A stretch of DNA of 29,179 bases from H111-94 sp034436045 (GTDB taxonomy: Bacteria > Chloroflexota > Ktedonobacteria > Ktedonobacterales > Ktedonobacteraceae), in contig DAOTVZ010000105.1 in NCBI GenBank assembly GCA_034436045.1, positions 1 to 29,179 on the forward strand, given 5' to 3'. Under the pieces are notes generated by a model. It was not told the origin of the DNA. It did no database searches and saw only the letters and a list, made by a program, of their open reading frames with translations. Positions 1-9,575 of this stretch are shown here, piece by piece. How positions within the stretch are numbered: position 1 is the first letter of the stretch; the number at the start of each line of letters is the position of its first letter. The position numbers and the translations under genes are program-made.

Positions 1-293
1 CGAATACATCACATGGTTTTACAGGGGATGTGCGCAGTGACCTCTTTTCCTGGGCAGTGATTGCCTGGGAACTGCTGACCGGAGAATTACCCTTTGCCGA
101 TACCGAAGCAAAATTATCCGATCAACGCCGTCCCTGGCCCTCTTCTTGTGCTGAATGGGGACACATGCTATCTAACTCTCTCTCTACTGAAACTACTGGC
201 TTGCTCGAAGCTTGCCTGGCTCATGATCCTGTTTTGCGCCCCACTCTTTCAACGCTCAAAAAACACTTCTCTCAGGGGTCAGAAAGTTGCTAG
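1..293 (+). CDS. Ser/Thr protein kinase, C-terminal fragment (5' end outside window)
   Basis: This is the open end of a protein running into the window; it reads in the frame that starts at base 3 and stops with TAG at 291-293. The visible 96 residues are the C-lobe of a Hanks-type kinase. The subdomain IX signature GDVRSDLFSWAVIAWELLTG and the family-typical LPF are present. A subdomain XI-like stretch (CLAHDPVLRPTLSTL, with the conserved Arg) follows. The protein ends about ten residues after the kinase fold, so the kinase is its C-terminal domain. Catalytic motifs lie upstream of the window and cannot be checked. Only 34 bases separate it from the kinase-helicase gene in the same direction, so the two may share a transcript. 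Whether it belongs to the defence cassette or is just a neighbouring kinase cannot be told from this fragment. Confidence 0.85.
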   Translation, partial: NTSHGFTGDVRSDLFSWAVIAWELLTGELPFADTEAKLSDQRRPWPSSCAEWGHMLSNSLSTETTGLLEACLAHDPVLRPTLSTLKKHFSQGSESC

Positions 294-327
294 CGATGAC
301 TAGCGGTTTTGCTGGAAAGAGAAATCG

Positions 328-3300
328 ATGGATCAGACTGAGAATAGTGCTAGCTCGCAAATTGTGGCTGAAAAGTATCGTCTCCTTGGAGAAATAGGTA
401 AAGGTGGTTTTGGGCGGGTATACAAAGCTGAACATACCTATTTGCAGAAACTGGTGGCAGTGAAAGTCAGCCATTCTGAGAGCGACGCGATGCTGAAAGA
501 TGCTCTTATACGAGAGGGTAAGGTATTAAACCAGTTAAAACATGACAATATCGTCTACTTGCAAGATTTGACGTTTGATGGGAACCAGATTTGTCTGATA
601 ATGGACTATATTGATGGTGGTGATCTTCGCGCCTTGCTCAAGGAGGCTCCTGATCCCCTCGCGCTGGAAGCGGTTGATGAGATCATCAAACAGATTGCTG
701 CTGGACTGACTTATCTACATCAGAGGGGAATTATTCATCGTGATCTGAAACCGCATAATATTCTACGCGATAAAAGTGGGCATCTCTTTATCACTGATTT
801 CGGTCTGGCCAGAGTACTCGATACGACCTCTACCCTGGGCACTCAGTCTATGCTGGGTGCGGCTGGTACCCCGGCTTATATGGCACCCGAACAATTTGCA
901 GGCCGCCCAGACCGTCGTAGTGATCTCTATAGTCTGGGGGTTATCACCTATCAATTGCTTACCAAACGGCTTCCTTTCCCTGGAGACCATCTACAAGCGA
1001 AGAATGGGCATCGGTACCAGTCTCCTCCGTCCTTGCTTGACTTCAACCCAAAACTTACACCTGAGATTGAGCAGGTGGTCTTAAAGATGCTTTCTAAAGC
1101 GCCGGAGGAGCGCTATCAAACCGCCTCTGACTTCTATCAGGCGCTGCATGAGGCAATCGTGAGCAAGGAGAAAGACATCTATGCCACCCCTGAGAATATT
1201 ACTGAGCAGCTTCTTAAAATCCTGGATGATCGCATTTTTCATCTGGCGGTCGGTGACTATCGTGGCCCATTCACTATTGATAAGCGTATCCGTATGATTG
1301 GTGCAGGCTCGAAGACTGTTCTCTATGCCGTGGATGAATATGTTCTCCATATCCGCACTTCAGGGGTGCGTCTGGAGAACATGATTATTCAGCGTACACC
1401 TGAGAGCCGGGATGAACCGGCTCTTCGTGCCGATAGTGACGTTTCATACCAGCTAGATCATGTGGCCGTTCAAGGGGGTATCGCGCAAGGCGCTTGCTGG
1501 GATATTGCAAAATGGGAACTGCCAGTTGACGGGATTGATTTCGGGCGCATTCCGGTTGGCAGTACGCAAAAGAGAGACCTTGCCCTTGAAGTGAAAGAGC
1601 GGTGTATGGTCGAGACCAGTGTGGCGGGACTGGAGATATCGCCGACAGACCTGCTTCCTGGCCCTCACAGCCTGACTTTGACTTTTAATACCGGTGACAG
1701 GCCGCCCAAAACACTGGTGAGTGGAGAGATAATCTTACGGGTCAGGGATAAGCCAGAAATGCACGTCATCCCGGTAAAAGGTCAGATTGAGCAACCTACC
1801 AGTCTCACTGCCGTGAGTATACCGCCCTCTATTTCCCAGCCTTCTCCTATTCCCTCTATGGAATGGCAAATTCGACTTCAGAAGCAGGCGGCGGCATCTC
1901 TTTTGCGTGTTCTTGGTGATGAGGAAGATAAAAAGAGAGTGGAGCAATGGCAACGGAGCCAGCGTAATCAAGATCAACGGAGCCGAAATGTAACTATAGA
2001 GGTTCAACAGCGTGGTGAACAACTCTTTGAAAATCTCTCAGGTACTGAGCCTCGTCTCTGGTATATAAGACGTGTAAGTAAAAATGAAGAGAATAACAAT
2101 CAAAAAGAGAAATGGCAGCTCACTCTTGCCACCGACACAGATAAATTGCCCCCTTTGCTGGTGGGTCGTAAGAAAACCGTGTGTCTGACAGCAAGGGTGC
2201 CACGAGAAGGAAAAGGAAGAATAGATGTTACTGATATCCGCTTCCTCGAAGAGGAGGATGGAATTCAGGAACCGAATGTGCTACCAGTCCGGCTCCGTCT
2301 TGCACCATCTCTACCGGAGAACAGGGGTATTCCGCTCGAATTTATTGCTCTGGTACAGGCACTACCTGTTATCGACCCACAAAAAATAGATAGGGATCAG
2401 TTGCTGGACTGGGAGATGCTGCTTCAGTTGCAGAAAAAGATCATCGAGAAACGTCAGTATTCGATTGGCTATACCGGCTATGACTATCGTGAGGGGCAAA
2501 CGAAGATTACCTTTTCTCTCAACAAAGAAAGCGCCCTGGATGGTCAAATGAATCCGTTATCCTACGAAGAATTTCGACTGCTGGCTTCCAGACCCAGATC
2601 AAGAAATGAGAATCTGCTGTTGTTCCGTGAACTTCCTTCAAAAGACGAGCTTCCTCCCACAGAGAGGCGTTCTGGTATTGAGATCGGTACTGTACAACGC
2701 TTTGATGCAGCTAAAGGAACGTTGAGGATCAGCTTTGATAAGCTTAAAGAAGACGAACAAAAAAAGCTACAAAGAAAGTTGAGTGGCGAAGGCTTACCTC
2801 CCACTGGTTATCTCTATTTTGAGGCGCGCGGAGATGTCAAGCAGGTTGAGCGGCAACAGTGGGCTGTTGACGCTTTGCGAGAGGGAAGAACATCTAACCC
2901 GGCACTGGCCGACTTTTTCTTTCATCCCTACAATGCCCGACTTCCTCAGGCTATTCAGAGCCTCCAACCGGCTGACCTCCTCTTGGGAAGCTGCAATAGC
3001 GGGCAGCTTACGGCGGTTGAAATGGCGCTGGCGGCTCCCGATCTCTTGCTCGTACAAGGCCCGCCCGGCACCGGCAAAACCACGGTTATCGCTGAGATTT
3101 GCTACCAGGTGGCGCTACGTGGCGGACGTACTCTGATTGCATCACAGTCAAATCTGGCCGTCGATAATGCCCTGAGCAGGCTGATTCACCACCCCAGTAT
3201 TCGTGCCGTGCGCAAAGGCAATGCCGATGGCATCGAGGAAGAGGGAAAAGATTTTACAGAAGAGAACGTTATCCGGCTCTGGCTCAATAACACCGCCCAG

Positions 3301-6300
3301 GATTGTCAGAAAAAATCGGCGCAGCGACAACAGATAATTGAGCAACTCACTACGATTACGAAGGATGCAGATCGCTTTTCCGAGTATTATCGATACGAGG
3401 CAGAGTATGCGCGCGAGCAAGAAACATTGCAACGTGAATATGAGCGAATTGCCAAAAAAATCCAGACATGTGAAGATGAAGTCGCTCAGAGCGCGGAAAA
3501 GGTCAGACAATACTACCCGCTATCACAAACCTTTTCAGCTATCCTGGCCGGAACAATCGACTGCAAGAGCGCCAATCCTGATGAGTTGCAGGCTGTGTTT
3601 CAGTACCTGGAAGAACTGGGATTCCGAAAACAATGGCTCAGAGATGTAAATACTTGCTTGCGTATTCTGCAAGAAGTAGACTTAAAACCTGCCGATGAAG
3701 AGCTTTTGTCGCGGGAAGGATGCTTATTTCACTGTATCCTCTGGCTCAAAGAGCAGGTGCCGATCTATAAAAATGCCTGGAGTAATAATCAACCTTTGCA
3801 TACAAAGCTGGAAGATCAGTTAGTAATATTGCACGAGTTGGAGCAGCGGCAGCGCTCTAAAGAGACGGAACTGGAAAATAGAAAAAAACAACTGGTGGAG
3901 CTTGATCAACACATTACTCATCTCCGCTATAAAATGCAGCGTAGTATTGATACACTACAAATGTTGCAACGGGCCAGGCAAGCGTTGCCTCCTTCGAACC
4001 ATGTTGCAAATGCACTGCTGACGTTTCTGCAAGCAGAAGTTGATCGGCATTTACAATCCAGGGTAGCTACTCAGTTCGCTGCGATGCCTTTAAGCATGTT
4101 CCCAGAGGAAATTGTCTGTCTCATTCAAGGCCAGAACGCGCCTGCTATCTTAGCAGATGCGTGGCGCTCTGCTGAACTGAACGTGCAGCAAAGAATGCAA
4201 GCGTTACTTCATGAAATGGCTCTCTATAGTCAAGACTGTATCAGGCTGGCAGCATGTAGGCAGCAATCTGGCCAGGAGTTGTTAGCTTTTCCTGAAATTG
4301 AGCAGGTCGTTCATCTCGAACCCCCCAGGTATAACGGAATGCCACGTGATAGTCTTGGTTTCAGGCAGCTTATTGACGCCCTTCAGCAGAAAGTAGATGA
4401 AATACATAAAATCCATAAAGAGATATCCACCCCTCTTTGGGGTTCTTTGTACAAAAAGAGTCATGAAAAGAGAATCCTGGATCTGTTTATTGAAATACGT
4501 GATTTATTATTGATTGCCGATAAGGCTCGATCAAACATGTCTCAGGTCTGGAGGAATGCTCAGCTAACTATTGCGCGAGAGATTGCTAGCTCATTATCTT
4601 CTGAGTTTCAGAAGAAGATTGAAGCGCAAATACAAAAGGCAAGTTATGATCTCAGCGGTATTCAGCGAGAGAGAGAGGAGAGAGACAGTGATAGGCAGAA
4701 GCTGGAAGAGACAATCGCTGCTGTGCAAGTTCAAATGTCGCAGGTCACGACAGAACTGGTGAATTGTCAACAGCAATTGACCAATTTCTTACAGGAAATA
4801 AATCAGAGTCCTGTCTTTCCCACTGCCTTACGCGATTTAGCACGTCAAGCGACTTTCCCCTCATCTGAATTTGTGCGGGAATACACAATACAGATTCAGT
4901 CGTGGAATGAACAGGTAGAGAATCTGGAGAAACTCATAGGAAGCGTCTGGAGTGTGCTAGAGAAGGCTTCCGAGAAGGTAGGGGAACAGCTCGCTTGCGC
5001 GCGTGGGACGTTGAAGGAGCGGCGGCAGCAGGTGCGCAATCTCCAAAGTGAACAAGAGACACTCAGGAAGCGGATGCAGCAAGATCAAGCGCAGCTTCAA
5101 CGAGAACGTGAGTGGTGGCATGGGTTCTGGACAACTATTCCAGAGTATTTACGTCCCTTCTGCCCATCAGGGGATATTTTTGCACAACCGTTTTTGAGCA
5201 TGATGCAGCAACAGTTTGAGAGGTGGCAGCAGGAGTTAGAAAGAGAGCAAACATTTTCTCTGCGTTACGACGGGCTGGTCGCCGATTGGATAGCTGCTCT
5301 ACAGCATATTTCTGATCGAGATAGCAAGGCGCTGGGAGAGGTCTATCTACGTAATGCCAATGTTGTAGGTATCACGTGTGGACAGTCTTATCGTCTTTCG
5401 TATAGAGATTTTTGTGCTATTGCAACTTTTGACGTAGTAGTAATCGATGAGGTTAGTAAGGCAACACCGCCTGAGCTTCTTTTGCCTGCTATTCGTGGGA
5501 AAAAGCTTATACTGATTGGCGATCAACATCAATTGCCGCCGATGATTGAGGAGAAAACATTAGAGCAGATGGCGGAAGAGATGGGTGAAGACCCTTCAAC
5601 CTATCGTTACCTCAATAGAGAGTCCTATTTTGCGCAGCTCTATAGAAAGGCACCTGAGCAGATCAAGTGCATGCTGCACATTCAGTACCGCATGCATCCT
5701 GATATTATGGCGGCTATCAACCAGTTTTATGAGCGTCCCCTGGAATGTGGGTTACAGAACCCAGATAGCGAGCGAGATCACCAGCTTGGCTCAAAACTGA
5801 TTGACCCACAGAAGCATCTCGTCTGGATTACCACACCACTGGCGACCTCTCAAGGAGAAAACCGTCGCTTGCACAGGATTCGCGCCCACCATCGCGCCAG
5901 CGGAAAAGAAGCATTTACCTACCAGAGTAGCGCTCCAGGTTTTGAAGAGGAGCGCGAAGGTACCTCGTTTAAGAACCTGCGCGAAGTAGAGATCATCGAA
6001 GAAATTTGCCGACAATTCCAGCAAGCCTGGGAACAAAAGGGTGCCGGTACTGAGCCAAAAGAAATCGGCATCATTACCTTCTATGAGGCGCAACGCGAGC
6101 TACTGCAAAAAAAGTTGGGGGTCTCCAGCAATGGCATCAGTTCGCGCTTCAAAGCGCTTAGATTGCGCATTGGCACCGTTGATCGCTTCCAGGGCATGGA
6201 GCGACCTGTGATCATCGTCAGCATGGTGCGCAATAATGTCAGGCGCGATATAGGTTTTGCTGAAAAGGATGCACGCATTAATGTTGCCTTCTCACGTGCG

Positions 6301-6438
6301 CAAGAACTCCTGGTGATTGTTGGATGCCAGGACCTCTTCTGCGACACGGCACGTAAGGAACGAGCCGTGGAACGCTATCGGAATGTTGCTAAAGTCATTG
6401 AGCATCGAGGAGATTTCATTGATGTTTCTTGCAACTGA
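328..6438 (+). CDS. mkoA: Ser/Thr kinase - SF1 helicase fusion, Mokosh type I MkoA-like
   Basis: A 2036-residue cytoplasmic fusion protein. Residues about 17-275 form a complete Ser/Thr kinase: Gly loop GKGGFG at 24-29, Lys46, HRDLKPHN at 137-144, DFG at 157-159, APE at 186-188. Residues about 300-385 look like a short beta-helix-type stretch. Residues about 395-495 resemble an Ig-like ASH/Hydin sandwich (DFGRIPVGS at 404-412). The rest is a DNA2/NAM7 (COG1112-type) SF1 helicase: Walker A GPPGTGKT at 911-918, Walker B VVIDE at 1704-1708, QYRMH at 1786-1790, TVDRFQGME at 1950-1958 and NVAFSRA at 1985-1991. A Gln/Glu-rich, coiled-coil-like insert of roughly 700 residues separates motifs I and II. 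The ATG at 328 has a GGAAAGAG Shine-Dalgarno-like stretch. The phospholipase-D gene overlaps its 3' end. Kinase plus helicase next to a PLD protein is, as I recall it, the Mokosh type I arrangement. The kinase and helicase assignments are very firm; the Mokosh name rests on architecture. Confidence 0.85.
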   Translation: MDQTENSASSQIVAEKYRLLGEIGKGGFGRVYKAEHTYLQKLVAVKVSHSESDAMLKDALIREGKVLNQLKHDNIVYLQDLTFDGNQICLIMDYIDGGDLRALLKEAPDPLALEAVDEIIKQIAAGLTYLHQRGIIHRDLKPHNILRDKSGHLFITDFGLARVLDTTSTLGTQSMLGAAGTPAYMAPEQFAGRPDRRSDLYSLGVITYQLLTKRLPFPGDHLQAKNGHRYQSPPSLLDFNPKLTPEIEQVVLKMLSKAPEERYQTASDFYQALHEAIVSKEKDIYATPENITEQLLKILDDRIFHLAVGDYRGPFTIDKRIRMIGAGSKTVLYAVDEYVLHIRTSGVRLENMIIQRTPESRDEPALRADSDVSYQLDHVAVQGGIAQGACWDIAKWELPVDGIDFGRIPVGSTQKRDLALEVKERCMVETSVAGLEISPTDLLPGPHSLTLTFNTGDRPPKTLVSGEIILRVRDKPEMHVIPVKGQIEQPTSLTAVSIPPSISQPSPIPSMEWQIRLQKQAAASLLRVLGDEEDKKRVEQWQRSQRNQDQRSRNVTIEVQQRGEQLFENLSGTEPRLWYIRRVSKNEENNNQKEKWQLTLATDTDKLPPLLVGRKKTVCLTARVPREGKGRIDVTDIRFLEEEDGIQEPNVLPVRLRLAPSLPENRGIPLEFIALVQALPVIDPQKIDRDQLLDWEMLLQLQKKIIEKRQYSIGYTGYDYREGQTKITFSLNKESALDGQMNPLSYEEFRLLASRPRSRNENLLLFRELPSKDELPPTERRSGIEIGTVQRFDAAKGTLRISFDKLKEDEQKKLQRKLSGEGLPPTGYLYFEARGDVKQVERQQWAVDALREGRTSNPALADFFFHPYNARLPQAIQSLQPADLLLGSCNSGQLTAVEMALAAPDLLLVQGPPGTGKTTVIAEICYQVALRGGRTLIASQSNLAVDNALSRLIHHPSIRAVRKGNADGIEEEGKDFTEENVIRLWLNNTAQDCQKKSAQRQQIIEQLTTITKDADRFSEYYRYEAEYAREQETLQREYERIAKKIQTCEDEVAQSAEKVRQYYPLSQTFSAILAGTIDCKSANPDELQAVFQYLEELGFRKQWLRDVNTCLRILQEVDLKPADEELLSREGCLFHCILWLKEQVPIYKNAWSNNQPLHTKLEDQLVILHELEQRQRSKETELENRKKQLVELDQHITHLRYKMQRSIDTLQMLQRARQALPPSNHVANALLTFLQAEVDRHLQSRVATQFAAMPLSMFPEEIVCLIQGQNAPAILADAWRSAELNVQQRMQALLHEMALYSQDCIRLAACRQQSGQELLAFPEIEQVVHLEPPRYNGMPRDSLGFRQLIDALQQKVDEIHKIHKEISTPLWGSLYKKSHEKRILDLFIEIRDLLLIADKARSNMSQVWRNAQLTIAREIASSLSSEFQKKIEAQIQKASYDLSGIQREREERDSDRQKLEETIAAVQVQMSQVTTELVNCQQQLTNFLQEINQSPVFPTALRDLARQATFPSSEFVREYTIQIQSWNEQVENLEKLIGSVWSVLEKASEKVGEQLACARGTLKERRQQVRNLQSEQETLRKRMQQDQAQLQREREWWHGFWTTIPEYLRPFCPSGDIFAQPFLSMMQQQFERWQQELEREQTFSLRYDGLVADWIAALQHISDRDSKALGEVYLRNANVVGITCGQSYRLSYRDFCAIATFDVVVIDEVSKATPPELLLPAIRGKKLILIGDQHQLPPMIEEKTLEQMAEEMGEDPSTYRYLNRESYFAQLYRKAPEQIKCMLHIQYRMHPDIMAAINQFYERPLECGLQNPDSERDHQLGSKLIDPQKHLVWITTPLATSQGENRRLHRIRAHHRASGKEAFTYQSSAPGFEEEREGTSFKNLREVEIIEEICRQFQQAWEQKGAGTEPKEIGIITFYEAQRELLQKKLGVSSNGISSRFKALRLRIGTVDRFQGMERPVIIVSMVRNNVRRDIGFAEKDARINVAFSRAQELLVIVGCQDLFCDTARKERAVERYRNVAKVIEHRGDFIDVSCN

Positions 6439-8251
6439 TCTACAGGAACGTCCGATTACTCCTGCTTTGTTAGAGCAAGCACGAAAGCTGCAAGAACAGC
6501 TTCGTGGTCTGCACGTGCTGGCGGCGCGTGAATTTCGCTATCCTGTACAACAGCAGAAGGTCACGGTGCAGGTCGAGCATTACCGCACCATAAATTTGCT
6601 CGAAAAGTTCATTCTGCGCGCCTACAGAGAGATTGCTCCCGCTCCAGCTATTGAGGAATTAGCAAACGCCCTGGGACTGGATACGCTTTTTCTCAAAACA
6701 GCCTGTGATAGTCTCATGGCCCAGGGATACCTGAGTAAGAATCTGCGTGTGACGGAGGAAGGCGAAAAAGCTTTCTCCTCGGAGAACATCGCCGAAGAGT
6801 CGGAGACTACCACGCGCTATTTTGTGCGGGATCTGGTGCAGAGTGAACTCTATGTTTCAAAACGTCCCCTGGTGGAAATCAATCATGATGAGTTTGAAGA
6901 CTTCAGTCCTTACCTGCCAGAGCATCTCAAACAGTTTCCAGCCTTTGAATTTCAGCTTTCTGAAGCCCAACTTCGGGAGTGGAACCTGGATTGTCATAAA
7001 CCTGATGAAGGCAGCGTTGTCGGTGCGATCAGGCCAGAGGGTGAACCAGAGCTATGCTGGAGGCGCATAGCAATCTTCGTCCTCTATCATGAAACGCCTG
7101 ACAAAGCACCTGAACAATGTATTACCTTTCAAGCTTACTCAGCAAGGGGCCAGCCATTACCCATAGTTGCCGAACAGCTAACAGAACAATTTCAGCAACG
7201 GAAGTTTACCTTAAAAACGCTGTGTGAGTTGGATGAAACATTGTTGATGAGGGAAGAGGAAAGACCATCTGATGATACACTGCTCAACGAGCATACAGAG
7301 AAAGCGCTTGTCAACGAACGTTTAGAAGAGCTTCACCCTCAGGTTCAGCTTCCTATGGAGGAGCAGAGTCTTGAACCGGATACAGGAACCGCTCGTCAGT
7401 TGCGTGATGTAGAAATCCGGCAGGCTTTTTTAGCTGCCTTACAGAACGCCCGTGAGCAGGTCATTATCTACTCGCCCTGGATTAACCAGCAAGTGGTTGA
7501 TGAAGAGTTCCTTATCCTGATGGAAAAGCTGGTTCAGCGGGGCGTGCATATTCTCATTGGCTATGGCATTGAACGTGATGAGAGTAAAGAAGAACGTTCG
7601 GTGCCACTTCAATTGCTGCAACGTATGCGTGCGATCCAGACTGCTGAAGGGGTACCAGGGGTGATCGTTGAATGGTTAGGCAATTCGCATGCAAAAGAGG
7701 TTATTGTAGATAGTAAAGTTCATTTTAGTGGCTCGCAAAACTGGCTTTCCTATCGAGGCGACCGTTTTCCACGTGGAGAAACGGTCTACTGCGTCACGAT
7801 TGTAGATGAAGTTGAAAAAGCCTATCAATATCAGACAGGACGTTTTATTGAACGCGCACGTAAACTCTGGTCACGAGCCACGGAGGAGGAATGTCGCTTC
7901 GCACTGTGTATTCTTTGCTATCTCAAGCATGAACAAGAGGCTGTGGAGTGGCTTCAGCGCGATAAACGCTACTACCTCATTCCTTTCTGGTTACAGCTTG
8001 CCCGACAGGCTATTATTTCCGGGCAGGAAGCGCGCATTTTGGTACCGCTACATCGTTTAATCAGGTTTTGTAGTAGCCGGTTTGAGTTGCGAGATCCTTT
8101 AAAAACAGAAATAGCGACCGCTTTACACGATGTTCTGCGATGGCTGATGTTGAGAGATAGGCAGCTTGCAGTTAGCTTTATCAGCGATAATAGCTCGGCG
8201 TTGGAACGGTTAGGGTTGAAAGGGAATATCTCCAGCACAGAAAACAAGTAG
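6422..8251 (+). CDS. mkoB: Phospholipase-D-family nuclease-like protein, Mokosh MkoB-like
   Basis: A 609-residue protein overlapping the end of the kinase-helicase gene by 17 bases, which implies translational coupling. The ATG at 6422 is chosen over the in-frame ATG at 6317 because GAGGAG at 6407-6412 sits nine bases upstream. Residues about 60-118 look like a winged-helix domain. The region from about 200 to 330 has no recognisable motif. The C-terminal half is a PLD fold: it opens with REQVIIYSPWI (about residue 343) and carries one HxKxxxxD motif at His423, Lys425 and Asp430, followed by GSQN. With a single HKD motif such enzymes usually act as dimers; bacterial members of this type are often nucleases. 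In Mokosh type I the PLD protein is the presumed effector and the helicase-kinase the sensor or regulator. I infer the same roles here. A non-defence helicase/PLD pair in RNA or DNA repair is the main alternative. Confidence 0.8.
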   Translation: MFLATDLQERPITPALLEQARKLQEQLRGLHVLAAREFRYPVQQQKVTVQVEHYRTINLLEKFILRAYREIAPAPAIEELANALGLDTLFLKTACDSLMAQGYLSKNLRVTEEGEKAFSSENIAEESETTTRYFVRDLVQSELYVSKRPLVEINHDEFEDFSPYLPEHLKQFPAFEFQLSEAQLREWNLDCHKPDEGSVVGAIRPEGEPELCWRRIAIFVLYHETPDKAPEQCITFQAYSARGQPLPIVAEQLTEQFQQRKFTLKTLCELDETLLMREEERPSDDTLLNEHTEKALVNERLEELHPQVQLPMEEQSLEPDTGTARQLRDVEIRQAFLAALQNAREQVIIYSPWINQQVVDEEFLILMEKLVQRGVHILIGYGIERDESKEERSVPLQLLQRMRAIQTAEGVPGVIVEWLGNSHAKEVIVDSKVHFSGSQNWLSYRGDRFPRGETVYCVTIVDEVEKAYQYQTGRFIERARKLWSRATEEECRFALCILCYLKHEQEAVEWLQRDKRYYLIPFWLQLARQAIISGQEARILVPLHRLIRFCSSRFELRDPLKTEIATALHDVLRWLMLRDRQLAVSFISDNSSALERLGLKGNISSTENK

Positions 8252-8292
8252 TTTCTGGGAGTGGAAGAACTTAGAAACTGATCCGTTTTTCC

Positions 8293-8990
8293 ATGCAACT
8301 TGCGCGTATCGGCAGCCAACGCGGCAAAATACCCTACAAGTGGATTGTGGTCATGGTTGTCGTCTTTGGCTCGTTCATGAGCATTCTCGATCAGACGGTA
8401 GTCAACAACGCACTGCCGCAATTGCAGGTAGCCTTTTCCGCAGATCTCAACAGCCTGCAATGGATTCTCACCGTCTACGCGCTCACACAGGGCGTGGTCA
8501 CCCCAACCACGGCCTTCTTTGCGAATCGCCTGGGGCCCAAACATTTTTATGTGGTCTCACTTGCCCTGTTCACCCTGGGATCGGCGCTCTGCGGCCTGGC
8601 CTGGAAGCTGCCGGCGCTGATTGTCTTTCGCGTGGTACAGGCTATCGGCGGTGCGACGCTTTTTCCCCTGGCAATTACTCTGCTGTTCTACGAATTCCCA
8701 CCCAACGAACGTGGCCTGGTCGTCGGCGTCCTGGGGGTCTCCGCGCTGATGGCTCCGGCGATTGACCCAACTCTGAGCGGCTACTTTGTAGCGTTTGTCG
8801 TCTGGCGGATGATCTTCTATATCAAGTGCCTGTAGGGATTGTTGCCATTATCATGGCGCTGTTGCTTTTGCGCGAACGGCCCTCTGAAGCACGCTCGCCT
8901 GGAAGAGTAACATACGTCGTCAGCGTTCTTCGCCTCCTCCGGCCCTCGGCACCTGCGGGGTTCCGCGCTTACCTGGACGGATGAGGGAGG
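8293..8990 (+). pseudogene. Frameshifted DHA2-type MFS transporter remnant
   Basis: The reading frame opens at ATG 8293 with a convincing EmrB/QacA-like N-terminus: a first transmembrane helix ending SILDQTVVNNALPQL, then WILTVYALTQG, then the R-V-x-Q-A-I-G-G motif. It stops at 8833 after 180 residues, where a full DHA2 transporter has about 450-550 with 12-14 helices. The cause is visible. After RMIFYI the expected N-V-P-V-G is interrupted by loss of one base at about 8824-8826, and VPVGIVAIIMALLLLRERPS continues in the next frame from 8826. Beyond about 8890 the similarity fades through further shifts, so the 3' limit is approximate. It lies 41 bases downstream of the PLD gene and starts the block of decayed genes. 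Confidence 0.8.
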
Positions 8991-9026
8991 AGGGAAACAA
9001 TCCAGCACAGAAGGCGACGAGGAGGA

Positions 9027-9297
9027 ATGCCCATGTCAGATTCACAGCCTGTTTCGTCTTCCTCTGCATCTCTGCGAGAAATTGTACGGGCAGAACTCGA
9101 AGAGACCAGAAACGACTTTCTGGCTCTACTTGCTTCTCTCTCAGAGACCGACTTGCAGCAGAAGAGCGTCATGTCCGCCTGGACGGTCAAAGAATTGCTG
9201 GTTCACATCGTTTTCTGGCTGAGGCAAACCCCTGGCGTCGTCAGGGTGGTGCGCACCGGTCGGGGCATCCGCAAGATTCCTACCTCCCTGTTCGACT
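9027..9297 (+). pseudogene. Truncated DinB-like (ClbS/DfsB-type) four-helix protein
   Basis: The reading frame starts at ATG 9027 or 9033 behind a strong GAGGAGGA ribosome site. It encodes an N-terminus typical of DinB-superfamily proteins: a helix LREIVRAELEETRNDFLALL, then an S-x-W-T-V-K-E-L-L-V-H-I motif at about residues 50-62. This family normally has about 150-170 residues. Here the frame runs to 9350, but from about 9298 it is antisense to a recognisable GTPase fragment, so the authentic part probably ends near LFDS. The gene has lost its second half at a junction with foreign sequence. Metal-ligand histidines of the second half are absent. A short functional protein is unlikely. The junction position is my estimate. 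Confidence 0.55.
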
Positions 9298-9530
9298 CAG
9301 CAAGAAAGGCGGTCAGTTCCTGCTCGAAGGTGGTCAGTCCGCTATGCTGAACACCGATATCGTCGTGTCTCATTTTAGCAGCGAGGCCCTCGCGTGCCGA
9401 GAGCGGATAGAGAGGCATAGCCCCTGTGCCCAGGAGTTGCCTCAGGCGCGTCTGAATATAGTCGAATCTCTACCTGTTCCGCCCTTGGCCAGCACGTCTA
9501 CTTTGTTCACAACGACGAACAGTTGACGTA
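9298..9530 (-). pseudogene. Dynamin-like GTPase fragment with frameshifts
   Basis: Read on the minus strand, the segment begins with QLFVVVNKVDVLAK, which contains the G4 motif N-K-x-D in its usual beta-strand context. After one or more frameshifts near 9460-9475 it continues as FDYIQTRLRQLLGTGAMPLY, then PLSAREGLAAKM and HSGLTTFEQELTAFL. This is the order seen between the G4 and G5 regions and the following helix of bacterial dynamin-like GTPases. The G1-G3 motifs and the C-terminal stalk are missing, and the frame is broken by TAG and TGA stops. It is therefore a relic inserted head-on against the DinB-like relic. The assignment rests on motif order, not on a database match. Confidence 0.6.
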
Positions 9531-9575
9531 CAAAGCAGTTCTCCTCATCTGTGATCTCCTGTAACCTTCATGATC

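Noticed and set aside
8981..9526. A 181-residue plus-strand frame as a real gene
   Set aside because: It is out of frame with the DinB-like start and antisense to the recognisable GTPase fragment; its composition is that of a shadow frame.
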